The translations under genes were made by a program, and so were the position numbers. Of a stretch of DNA of 9,763 nt, positions 1 to 7,144 are shown piece by piece (position 1 is the first letter of the stretch; every line of letters begins with the position of its first letter). The notes under the pieces are model-generated. The model did no database searches and was not told the DNA's origin. It saw nothing but the letters and a program-made list of their open reading frames with translations. The DNA lies in contig JAMCZD010000401.1 of assembly GCA_023473405.1 (NCBI GenBank), forward strand, positions 1 to 9,763, in the 5' to 3' direction. The stretch is from Candidatus Omnitrophota bacterium. Lineage in GTDB: Bacteria; Verrucomicrobiota; Verrucomicrobiia; Limisphaerales; UBA1319.

Positions 1-1430
1 TGATATTCATAGACCAGGTCGCCGGCCTTTTTCGGACTTTCAAGCAGATAACCGGAGATATGCGGCGTCGAGACTAATACCACAACATACTTTTTGCCCG
101 ATTCTGCCTTGAAACGATAAACCACCGGCACGCCATCGAGCCCGACCCGGTAAGTCGCCACCGCCGGCTCCGTCTTTCCCGGTCCCCCGGCAGTCGCGTA
201 GGCCTTGGCTCGTTTGTCACACAAACCCCAGTCGCGCCGGTCCAAATCGACCCTTGAAGCACCCTGGGCAATCAGAAACGGGGCGTCTCCCAGTCCCCGA
301 ACGACGCTGTCCTCGAGTCGCATGTCAGGGGGGCCCTCGATAATCGCCGCCAGCTTCGAAGCCGCGGGCTGATCGGCAGGATTCTGAACCTCGAGCTTAT
401 AGAGATCGAAGTTGCCATTGTCTGCGTCGGGAACGGTCATTACCGAAACCTTGTAAAGCAATCCGCCGGACATCCAACCGCCCCAGATGGCCGGCAACCG
501 GTTGTTCACCAGGCCGAGCCGGAAACTGCGCAACGAGTCCGGCATGATTTCCTTGTGGCCGTCCAGCAGGCGAAACGCAAGGTCATAGAGTGGATAGCGC
601 ACATACATTGCCCGGCCCATGCAGTTGAAATCGCGGTCGCCAATGGCGCCAAACGCGCTCCACTCGTTGGCGCCGCTGTTTCGGCCGGGAGCGCATTCTT
701 CAAAGCCGGTGTCAAATCGCTCGATGTGTTTGCCCGAGTAATCCGGGAGGCGCATCGGTGTATATTGGCCGCGACCGATCCGCGAGAGCTGGCTCAGGTT
801 CAGCCCAGCCACCACCGTCGTCGAAAGGTTCCGGACGGTTAGTCCGGCAAACGCCCCAGGCTGGCCATCCCACGGCGACAAATAAATGCTGGTGATCCGC
901 GCCTGGTCCCAACCTAGAACGGTCTGGCAGTCCTGGTATAGATTCCGTTCAACCTTGGTCCACACCGATGGCAGCTTGTCGTCAACAAAGACCTCGACCG
1001 TCGGATCTGCTGAGGGCGATTCGCTCCATGCCCCGGCGGCGTAACCGATGTAGCGATGCTGCAAGGTTTCAGGGTTCAGCAGCTCGACCTGGACAATGCA
1101 TACCTTGCCCTGAGACTTTTTCCATAACCACGAAAGCGACGTCGAGGGCGTCAGGAAAGCCAGCTCATCAATACGGATGCCGACTTGCTGCTGAGCCACA
1201 ACATAGCCGGCTAAATTGTCGATTGCGTTGGGCTCGAGCCTGGGAGGTTCGCCGATCAAGGGTCGTTGAAGCGGTTCCTTGCCGAGCACCTCGAGATCAA
1301 ACGTTTGCGGCAATTCACCGGCTTCGAGCACTTCAGCGGGCAAGATGAGCTTCTCGCCTTTCACCAACACAGCCGGCGCCAAAAGGCCGGCCAACAAAAA
1401 GGCAAGCGTAGATATCGTTGTGGTTCGCAT
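1..1430 (-). CDS. Secreted protein of unknown function (N-terminal part, runs off the window)
   Basis: I do not recognise this family. Reading the minus strand from ATG at 1430 gives 476 uninterrupted codons to the window edge, so the C-terminus is missing. The N-terminus (MRTTTISTLAFLLAGLLAPA, then VLVKGEK) looks like a signal peptide, so export is likely. The visible part is rich in beta-prone segments and aromatic residues, with a Gly/Trp/Cys-rich stretch near residues 240-270 (GFEECAPGRNSG, then DRDFNCMGRAMY) and WGGWMSGG further on. That suggests an extracellular beta-sandwich or enzyme-associated domain, but no catalytic motif is identifiable. In-frame ATGs at 1454 and 1499 are alternative starts. 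None of the three has a convincing Shine-Dalgarno sequence, and 1430 places the hydrophobic core best. It lies downstream of the regulator on the same strand, about 240 bp away, so co-transcription is possible but unproven. A carbohydrate-active role is only a guess from context. Confidence 0.8.
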   Translation of the reverse strand, partial: MRTTTISTLAFLLAGLLAPAVLVKGEKLILPAEVLEAGELPQTFDLEVLGKEPLQRPLIGEPPRLEPNAIDNLAGYVVAQQQVGIRIDELAFLTPSTSLSWLWKKSQGKVCIVQVELLNPETLQHRYIGYAAGAWSESPSADPTVEVFVDDKLPSVWTKVERNLYQDCQTVLGWDQARITSIYLSPWDGQPGAFAGLTVRNLSTTVVAGLNLSQLSRIGRGQYTPMRLPDYSGKHIERFDTGFEECAPGRNSGANEWSAFGAIGDRDFNCMGRAMYVRYPLYDLAFRLLDGHKEIMPDSLRSFRLGLVNNRLPAIWGGWMSGGLLYKVSVMTVPDADNGNFDLYKLEVQNPADQPAASKLAAIIEGPPDMRLEDSVVRGLGDAPFLIAQGASRVDLDRRDWGLCDKRAKAYATAGGPGKTEPAVATYRVGLDGVPVVYRFKAESGKKYVVVLVSTPHISGYLLESPKKAGDLVYEY

Positions 1431-1558
1431 AGGGTGAATTGCAGGGGTGAACATGGCGGTTTTCACCAGTGACAGAGCAGTACTGGGTTTGGGTAACATG
1501 TTAGTTGCCGGATAGTGCGTGATTTACCGGCGCCAAGTCAAGCGTGGAAAGAGTGGAG

Positions 1559-1603
1559 GGACGGAAGGGACCTAAGAGACCTAAGGGACGTAAAGGACAA
1601 AGA
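1559..1603. repeat. Left 9-nt tandem repeat array (GGACCTAAG type)
   Basis: There are five consecutive 9-nt units in register: GGACGGAAG, GGACCTAAG, AGACCTAAG, GGACGTAAA and GGACAAAGA. The same unit occurs in reverse orientation at 3142-3174. The array lies in the gap between the unknown secreted protein and the regulator. Apart from repeats, that gap (1431-1667) shows no gene or clear terminator. Confidence 0.85.
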
Positions 1604-1606
1604 TGC

Positions 1607-1680
1607 CACGCTCCACGCTCCTCACGCTACACGCTCCACGCTCCTCACGCTACACGCTCCACGCTCATCACGATACACGC
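1607..1680. repeat. Left 23-nt tandem repeat array (CACGCTC type)
   Basis: There are three 23-nt units (1607-1629, 1630-1652, 1653-1675) plus a 5-nt remnant. Each unit is two CACGCTC heptamers followed by a 9-mer: CTCACGCTA in the first two units and ATCACGATA in the third. The first two units are identical. The array overlaps the end of the regulator gene: its stop codon and last codons (1668-1680) fall in the divergent third unit and the remnant. A shorter reverse-oriented version is at 3077-3113. Confidence 0.9.
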
Positions 1681-2843
1681 ATCCCCCGGCTGAGCCGCCC
1701 GGGGCTAAGGCCGGTTACCTTTTTGAACACTCGCGAAAAATAGGAGCTGCTCGAGAACCCAAATGACCTGGCCACTTCCTCGACGTTCATTTCACCCATT
1801 TGCAGCTTCTCGCGGCAATGCTCGATCCGCCGTTTCCGGATATATTCCAACAGGCCCACATCGAGTTCGCGCTGAAAGTGCTTGCCCAGGGTCACCCGGT
1901 TGCTGCCGACCGCGCGGGTTACCTCGCACACCGACACGCGCTCGTGCCGATGCGATTCGATGTAAGACTGCGCCTTTCGCACCAGGGCATCGTCGGTCAT
2001 GAAGCCGTCCGTTGACGCCCGAACCGCGACTCGAGCCGCAGAAACCTGGATGCGCACAGACGGCAAGAACTGGCTATCGCAAAGGGTATCAAGGAGCTCG
2101 GCGGCCCGGCGGCCTACTTCGCGAAAGGGTGGATGAATGCTGCTGATTGTCAGACGCGTCGCCGCATTCGGAACCGGGTCATCGTCCACCCCCACCACCC
2201 CAATGTCCTCCGGTATCCGCAACCTGAGTTGTCGAGACGCCTGGATGACAAAATAAGCGATCACGTCGTTCGCCGCAAAGATGCCGCATGGCTTCGAGAT
2301 TGAGCCAAGGAGCTTGAGGACCTCGCGCAGGTGCCTGGTCATATTCCACGACCAAAATACCGGCAGCGTTTCCTCGGGGAACTCATGGCTTTCGAATAAC
2401 GCTCGAGCAGAAGCCAGGGCGAGCGCAAAGCCTTCGCCCCGTTGCTTGGACCAACCCTTCGAGGAACAACCGATAAACACGCAATGCCGGTAGCCGCGCG
2501 ACAAGAGATGCTCGGCGGCCAGACGGCCAATTCCACGTTCGTCCAGGCTTACACACGACGCGTTCGGGTGGTGATAATCAGCCAGGAAATATACGCGTGG
2601 AATCCACCTAAGCCGCTGTATTCCATGGACTTGGCTAATAGCCAGCTCGCTGGTCAGTATCCCGTCCACTGCGTCCAGGTCCTCCGGTGATGGCACGGGC
2701 GATTCCTCGGCACTGACCGGCCAGGGATCAAAATCCCAGTGCGGCCTTTCGGCAGCGTAGCCGGCGGCACCCATGAAGACTTCGCGCACCGATTGGCTTT
2801 GCAGGTCTTCCAGAAAAACTATGTGAAGGCGTTGTCGAGTCAT
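1668..2843 (-). CDS. XylR-like regulator: LacI-type sugar-binding domain with C-terminal AraC-type HTH
   Basis: This is a predicted cytoplasmic transcription regulator of 391 residues. Residues about 5-270 resemble the periplasmic-binding/LacI effector domain. Supporting segments are AAEHLLSRGYRHCVFIG (about 109-125), GIFAANDVIA (187-196), PEDIGVVGVDDDP (211-223) and LTISSIHPP (231-239). Residues about 284-391 are an AraC/XylS DNA-binding domain with two helix-turn-helix units (about 303-327 and 354-375), the second containing SFGFSSSSYFSRVFKK followed by TGLSPG. There is no N-terminal LacI helix-turn-helix. This architecture and length match the E. coli XylR family, whose members sense sugars such as xylose and activate catabolic genes; the ligand here cannot be read from sequence. 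I chose ATG 2843 because it lies directly before the effector domain; an in-frame TTG at 2879 would add 12 residues. The gene diverges from the LamG-pilin-GH31 cluster, which makes it a candidate controller of that cluster. Its C-terminus runs into a tandem repeat that provides the stop codon. Confidence 0.93.
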   Translation of the reverse strand: MTRQRLHIVFLEDLQSQSVREVFMGAAGYAAERPHWDFDPWPVSAEESPVPSPEDLDAVDGILTSELAISQVHGIQRLRWIPRVYFLADYHHPNASCVSLDERGIGRLAAEHLLSRGYRHCVFIGCSSKGWSKQRGEGFALALASARALFESHEFPEETLPVFWSWNMTRHLREVLKLLGSISKPCGIFAANDVIAYFVIQASRQLRLRIPEDIGVVGVDDDPVPNAATRLTISSIHPPFREVGRRAAELLDTLCDSQFLPSVRIQVSAARVAVRASTDGFMTDDALVRKAQSYIESHRHERVSVCEVTRAVGSNRVTLGKHFQRELDVGLLEYIRKRRIEHCREKLQMGEMNVEEVARSFGFSSSSYFSRVFKKVTGLSPGRLSRGMRVS

Positions 2844-3076
2844 AGTCTCGATTTCCAACCTACCGGAAGAACAGTCCAAGGCATTCGGAAGACCGTGCCA
2901 CTAAGGCAGACCAACGTTGCTGTGCGAAGACTCGCCTCCCTCGATTACCGCAACGGGTACAACGAGCCCGCGCCATGCATTTAGGGTCCTTTAGTATACG
3001 CTGCATCGCACTCTCAATGCTGCCGGTCTTGCTATAGCCTTATTTTGCCAGTTCCTGCTTGCCGAGTCAATGGTGG

Positions 3077-3113
3077 GAGCGTGGAGCGTGGAGCGTTTAG
3101 AGCGTGGAGCGTG
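3077..3113. repeat. Right GAGCGTG heptamer array, inverse of the left CACGCTC array
   Basis: The units are GAGCGTG twice, GAGCGTTTA, then GAGCGTG twice, a 7+7+9+7+7 layout. Read on the minus strand this has the same periodicity as 1607-1643, differing only in the central 9-mer. It lies just upstream of the regulator and is the inner half of the right-hand composite repeat. Confidence 0.88.
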
Positions 3114-3141
3114 AGAAGTGTATAGCATAGGATTGTCGTCA

Positions 3142-3174
3142 CTTAAGTCCTTTAGGTCCCTTAGGTCCCTTTAC
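3142..3174. repeat. Right 9-nt tandem repeat array, inverse of the left array
   Basis: Read on the minus strand, three complete units (GGACCTAAG, GGACCTAAA, GGACTTAAG) follow a partial GTAAAG. They belong to the same 9-nt family as 1559-1603 but in the opposite orientation. This is the outer half of the right-hand composite repeat, separated by 28 nt from the heptamer array. Confidence 0.85.
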
Positions 3175-3390
3175 AAAATTACCGGAAAAAAGATCACTTC
3201 TTGATATAGCCAGCCGACCGGGATCATGGCAATGATCAGGTGTGCTTTTCCTTGCCTCCAGATCAATGGTCTCGACCGATCTTGAGGGTGCGGCCTTCCA
3301 GCCCCGCAAGCTGAGCCGCATGAGTGCCGGTCTCTGTTTTCCTAAGAAATCCCCGACGCCCTCTTCGAGTGCGTTCGCCACAAGGCCAAC

Positions 3391-6300
3391 ATGAAAATAA
3401 GAACCTTCCTGTCAATGGTTTCATTCATTGCTTGTTTTGCAAGCAACACTCAGGCGGATATCACGTCCGGCTTGATTGCGCATTGGGCGTTCGACGAAAG
3501 CAATGGCCTGATTGCCGCGGATAGCTCCGGCCTGGGCAATAACGCGACGCTGTTCAGTTTTCAGACGGATAATTCACAATGGGTGCCGGGCGTCATTGGC
3601 GGGGCATTGTTCTTCAATAGTGATACCGTGCTCCACGACGACTACGTAATGACCGATAACCCGATCACGTTTACAAATCAGCAGCAACAATACTCATTCA
3701 GTTTCTGGATCAAACGAGCCCTGCCCGCCACCGGCACGTATCCGCGCGTCATCTCCCCCGTGGAAGGGAGTTACTCGTGGTGGGTTCTATGGGGCAATGG
3801 CGGGGGAGTGGGCATGAGTCTAAATGCGTTGCCGAGCGATTCAGACCCCGTGGTCGGCCAATGGACGCACTACGTTGTGGTGGCCAACCAGGACGCAAAG
3901 ACGTACAGCGTATATAACAATACCGTGCCCGTGCTGACCGATGTCCCTGATGGACAAGGCCCTCCGGGAACGGTTCAGTGGATGATCGGCCACACCGAAA
4001 TGCCATCGCAACACGGCGACTTTTGGATTGGCGCCCTGGACGATGTCCGCATCTACAACCGGCTTTTGGACGCTGCCGATGTCCAGGAATTATTCAATTT
4101 AGCCCCGACCACAACACCCTCGAACGCGCCCGTGTTCGTGCAACAACCGCAGGGTGGCAACCGTTACACCGGCTGCTCCTTTACGATACGCGGCTTGGCC
4201 ACCGCCGATCCCTCTGACTTGACTTACCAATGGCAAAAAGACGGCGTTGACATCCCCGGCGCCAACGATGTCAGCCTGGCCTTGAGCAACCTTCAACTCT
4301 CGGATAGCGGCTCATACGTATTGGTCGCCAGCGGTTCCGCCGGCACTGTTTCCTCCCAACCCGCGGTCCTCCAGGTCCAGACCGCGAATGTTCCGTCCTA
4401 CGACGTCGGGATGGTGGCGCACTGGGCTTTTGATGAAACCAACGGTTTGGTTGCGGCGGACGCGTCACTTTGCGGCGGGAACAATGCGACCCTCTACAAT
4501 TTCCCGACCAACAATTCCGAATGGGTCCGGGGTAGAATCGGCGGGGCGCTCTATTTCAATAGCGATGTAGCCTCGCACGACGATTACGTTCTTACAGATA
4601 TGCCCATGGTTTTCAATAATCAGGACGCGTTCAGTTTCAGTTTCTGGATGAAACGATCGCCGGGTGCCACCGGGTCTTTTCCGCGAGTCATAACGCCTCT
4701 CAACCAGACTCATTGGATTCTTTGGGGGCAAGGGAATGGCATAGGCTTCTACCCGCCCCCACTGGCAGGTGAACCCGCCATTGGCACCTGGCAGCATTAC
4801 GCGGTCGTTTATGACCGCGCCGCCGCCCTTTACAGTGTTTATCTCGATGGCAACCTCGTGCTGGCCGATGCCGGCGCGGACCGGGCGTCTCCCGGGGATG
4901 CAACCTGGATCATTGGCCACAACGAAACCATAGCGCAAAACGGGGACCATTGGTTTGGCATGCTCGACGATATCCGAGTTTACAACCGGTTGCTCACCGC
5001 CGATGATGTTACCCAACTCTTCCAGGCCGCCCCGCCCACACAGCCGTATGCCCCCGCCTTCTACCAACAGCCGATAAGTAATGAGAGGTTCGTCGGTGAA
5101 AGCCAGACCTTCAGCGCTTACGCCGACGGTGATCCGGCGGTAACCTTCCAATGGCTGAAGAATGGCCAGCCAATACCGGACGCTACCAACATCGCATTGA
5201 CCTTGAACAATCTGCGCCTCGAAGACGCGGGGACATACACCCTCGTTGCGAGCAATCAATTGGGCATCGTCTCGAGTGACCCGGCGGTCCTCAAAGTGAG
5301 TCTCGTGCCTGAAGTGCCGGACTATACCTCCGGGCTGGTGGCTCATTGGGCCTTTGACGAGACCAGCGGGCTCGCGGCGGCGGACTCGACCACCAACGCG
5401 AACAACGCCGCCCTGGTCAATTTTCCCGCGGACGATTCGGAATGGGTCACCGGCAGGGTGGGTGGCGCCCTGCGATACAACATGCTCGCCGGTGGCGTTC
5501 TTGATGATGTTCACGGCGATTATGTGATCACGGACGCCCCGATCACCTTTACCAACCAGGACCGGTTTACCTTCTGCTTCTGGATCAAGCGCGAAGACCC
5601 GGCCAGAGGATCGTTCCCGCGCGTGATTACCCCGCAGGACCAGAACCACTGGATTCTCTGGGGTGGCGGGAGCGGCGTCGGCTTTTATCCGCCGCCGGCT
5701 ATTCCGGAACCGGCGGTTGGGGCATGGCAGCATTACGCCGTGGTTTACGATCGTGCCGGCGGCACCTACAGCGTGTTTCTCGATGGAGTGAAGGTTTTAA
5801 CCGACGTTGCCGGAGCCGCCCGGTCCGCCCCTGGCGCCGCGAATTGGATTCTTGGCCACAACGAGAACGTAACGCAGCATGGCGACCAATGGTACGGCGA
5901 GCTCGATGATGTTCGGATATACAACCGGCTTCTGAGTGCGACCGACGTTGGCGCCCTGTTCGAATCGGCGCCCCCCATCGTCCCCACGATCGGCCAGCAA
6001 TCGCAAGGCACGTTCTACAAGCTCGTAGGCCAAGATGTTACGCTTAGCGTCCAAGCCGCCGGCGGCCAATTGCAATACCAATGGCAGAAAAACGGGCAGG
6101 CAATCGCCGGCGCCACCAACAAGAGCCTGAGCATCGCCCAGGCGCAAGCCGCGGACGCTGGAACCTACACCGTTATCGTCTCGAACACCGCCGGGACCAT
6201 CACCAGCTCGGCTATCACCCTGCAAGTCCAGCCGCCGGCTACTCCGGTCGACTTGGACTACGGCTTAGTCGCTCATTGGACGTTTGACGAAACCAGCGGA

Positions 6301-7098
6301 ATAACTGCCACCGATTCCTCGGGACGGACTAACAACGCTTCCTTGATCAATTTCCTGGGAGACAATTCGCAATGGGCGCCGGGCCGGATCGACGGGGCCC
6401 TGCAATTCAACCTCATGTCTGATGGCAGCCTTGATCCGCTTCATGCGGATTACGTCGTTACCGATGCACCCATCGAGCTCGATAACCAGGACGAGTTCAG
6501 CTTTAGCTTCTGGATGAACCGCGTCGAAGGTGACATTGGAACCTACCCGCGCGTGATTAGTCCCTATCAGCAGCCTACGGTCGGCTGGATACTCTGGGGC
6601 GGTGCCAACCAAAACGGAGTTGGCTTCTACCCGCCTCAACTGGCCGGTGAACCCTTGATCGGCGCCTGGCAACATTACGTTGTCGTGTACAACCGAGCCG
6701 CCGGCCTCTACAGCGTTTATGTCAACGGCGTCCAGCAGTTGTCCAATGCCCAGGCAAACCGGGACGCCCCCGGAGCGACTTATTGGATGATTGGCCACAA
6801 CGAGCTTCCCACTCAGGACAATGATCAGTGGTATGGATCACTCGATGACGTGCGCATGTACAACCGGCTCCTGACGGATGCCGATGTGGGCGCGTTAGCC
6901 GGGCTGGGTGGGATCACGCCTGCCGCCAAGATGAGCATCGCCCTCGTCGGGAACCAGGTGGTCATCAGTTGGACCGGCACCGGCACCCTGCAAACCGCCA
7001 GTCAGCTCGCCGGACCATGGACGGATGTATCGGGTGCGACCAGTCCACATACCGAGACACCCGCGGACGCCGCCAAGTTCTATCGCATACGCCAGTGA
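3391..7098 (+). CDS. Large secreted LamG/Ig-like repeat protein
   Basis: This 1235-residue exported protein is probably a surface adhesin or carbohydrate-binding protein. Residues 1-22 are a signal peptide with likely cleavage at NTQA/D. Four concanavalin A-like (LamG, LamG_3-type) modules follow at about 23-237, 337-545, 644-858 and 956-1170. Each opens with a V/I-AHW-F-DE motif and closes with a DDVRIYNRLL-like motif (R-I/V/M-Y). Three Ig-like modules lie between them at about 248-330, 555-640 and 866-947. They carry YQWQKDG or FQWLKNG and the D-S/A-G-S/T-Y motif, without the usual disulfide cysteine pair. The last 65 residues (about 1171-1235) form a short beta-rich tail ending in KFYRIRQ, resembling C-terminal tails of other exported verrucomicrobial proteins. 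LamG modules 3 and 4 share a short insertion before the HGDYV/HADYV segment that modules 1 and 2 lack. ATG 3391 gives the basic n-region of the signal peptide; only a weak AAGG precedes it. No catalytic residues were recognised, and the ligand is unknown. Confidence 0.92.
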   Translation: MKIRTFLSMVSFIACFASNTQADITSGLIAHWAFDESNGLIAADSSGLGNNATLFSFQTDNSQWVPGVIGGALFFNSDTVLHDDYVMTDNPITFTNQQQQYSFSFWIKRALPATGTYPRVISPVEGSYSWWVLWGNGGGVGMSLNALPSDSDPVVGQWTHYVVVANQDAKTYSVYNNTVPVLTDVPDGQGPPGTVQWMIGHTEMPSQHGDFWIGALDDVRIYNRLLDAADVQELFNLAPTTTPSNAPVFVQQPQGGNRYTGCSFTIRGLATADPSDLTYQWQKDGVDIPGANDVSLALSNLQLSDSGSYVLVASGSAGTVSSQPAVLQVQTANVPSYDVGMVAHWAFDETNGLVAADASLCGGNNATLYNFPTNNSEWVRGRIGGALYFNSDVASHDDYVLTDMPMVFNNQDAFSFSFWMKRSPGATGSFPRVITPLNQTHWILWGQGNGIGFYPPPLAGEPAIGTWQHYAVVYDRAAALYSVYLDGNLVLADAGADRASPGDATWIIGHNETIAQNGDHWFGMLDDIRVYNRLLTADDVTQLFQAAPPTQPYAPAFYQQPISNERFVGESQTFSAYADGDPAVTFQWLKNGQPIPDATNIALTLNNLRLEDAGTYTLVASNQLGIVSSDPAVLKVSLVPEVPDYTSGLVAHWAFDETSGLAAADSTTNANNAALVNFPADDSEWVTGRVGGALRYNMLAGGVLDDVHGDYVITDAPITFTNQDRFTFCFWIKREDPARGSFPRVITPQDQNHWILWGGGSGVGFYPPPAIPEPAVGAWQHYAVVYDRAGGTYSVFLDGVKVLTDVAGAARSAPGAANWILGHNENVTQHGDQWYGELDDVRIYNRLLSATDVGALFESAPPIVPTIGQQSQGTFYKLVGQDVTLSVQAAGGQLQYQWQKNGQAIAGATNKSLSIAQAQAADAGTYTVIVSNTAGTITSSAITLQVQPPATPVDLDYGLVAHWTFDETSGITATDSSGRTNNASLINFLGDNSQWAPGRIDGALQFNLMSDGSLDPLHADYVVTDAPIELDNQDEFSFSFWMNRVEGDIGTYPRVISPYQQPTVGWILWGGANQNGVGFYPPQLAGEPLIGAWQHYVVVYNRAAGLYSVYVNGVQQLSNAQANRDAPGATYWMIGHNELPTQDNDQWYGSLDDVRMYNRLLTDADVGALAGLGGITPAAKMSIALVGNQVVISWTGTGTLQTASQLAGPWTDVSGATSPHTETPADAAKFYRIRQ

Positions 7099-7104
7099 GA
7101 AACG

Positions 7105-7134
7105 GGCGGAATCGGGACACCGATCTTTACCGCC
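7105..7134 (+). other. Nested inverted repeat between the LamG and pilin-like genes
   Basis: An outer stem GGCGG (7105-7109)/CCGCC (7130-7134) encloses an inner stem ATCGG (7111-7115)/CCGAT (7120-7124) with a GACA loop and an asymmetric internal bulge. It sits in the 46-nt gap after the LamG stop codon. No run of T follows, so it is not a canonical intrinsic terminator. It may be an mRNA-end or processing hairpin, or chance. Confidence 0.35.
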
Positions 7135-7144
7135 AAGCGAAACA

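Larger units (their letters stand above)
2844..3390. other. Divergent intergenic region (547 bp)
   Basis: No convincing gene is seen here. The region separates the regulator from the LamG protein gene and should contain both promoters. A minus-strand TATACT at 2993-2998 resembles a -10 box, but the best -35-like element (TTGAGA, 3012-3017) is only 13 bp away, so I do not call a promoter. A lone fragment resembling the 9-nt repeat lies at 2980-2994. A short dyad, GATCAT-GGCA-ATGATC (3222-3237), could be an operator half-site pair but is short enough to be chance. The two repeat arrays at 3077-3113 and 3142-3174 are listed separately. A weak AAGG at 3382-3385 precedes the LamG gene start. Confidence 0.6.

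Noticed and set aside
555..842. Plus-strand small open frames opposite the left secreted protein
   Set aside because: They are antisense to a continuous 476-codon frame with a signal peptide and show no domain.
2993..3017. Minus-strand promoter TTGAGA/TATACT for the regulator
   Set aside because: The spacing is 13 bp instead of about 17, and the placement 150 nt before the gene is not otherwise supported.
3139..3381. Small minus-strand open frame in the divergent region
   Set aside because: Its last third is translated 9-nt repeat (GPKGPKGLK), it has no recognisable domain, and it sits where promoters are expected.
4465..5733. Long open frame (422 codons) on the minus strand inside the LamG gene
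   Set aside because: It is fully antisense to well-supported LamG/Ig modules. High-GC genes often leave such open complementary frames, and its translation shows no recognisable domain.
6265..6798. Minus-strand open frame inside LamG module 4
   Set aside because: It resembles the translation of the antisense frame at 4465-5733, as expected because the sense strand carries the same repeated module.
7025..7144. Earlier in-frame start for the pilin-like protein
   Set aside because: It would overlap the conserved C-terminal tail of the LamG protein and push the prepilin cleavage site to about residue 77, far from the N-terminus.
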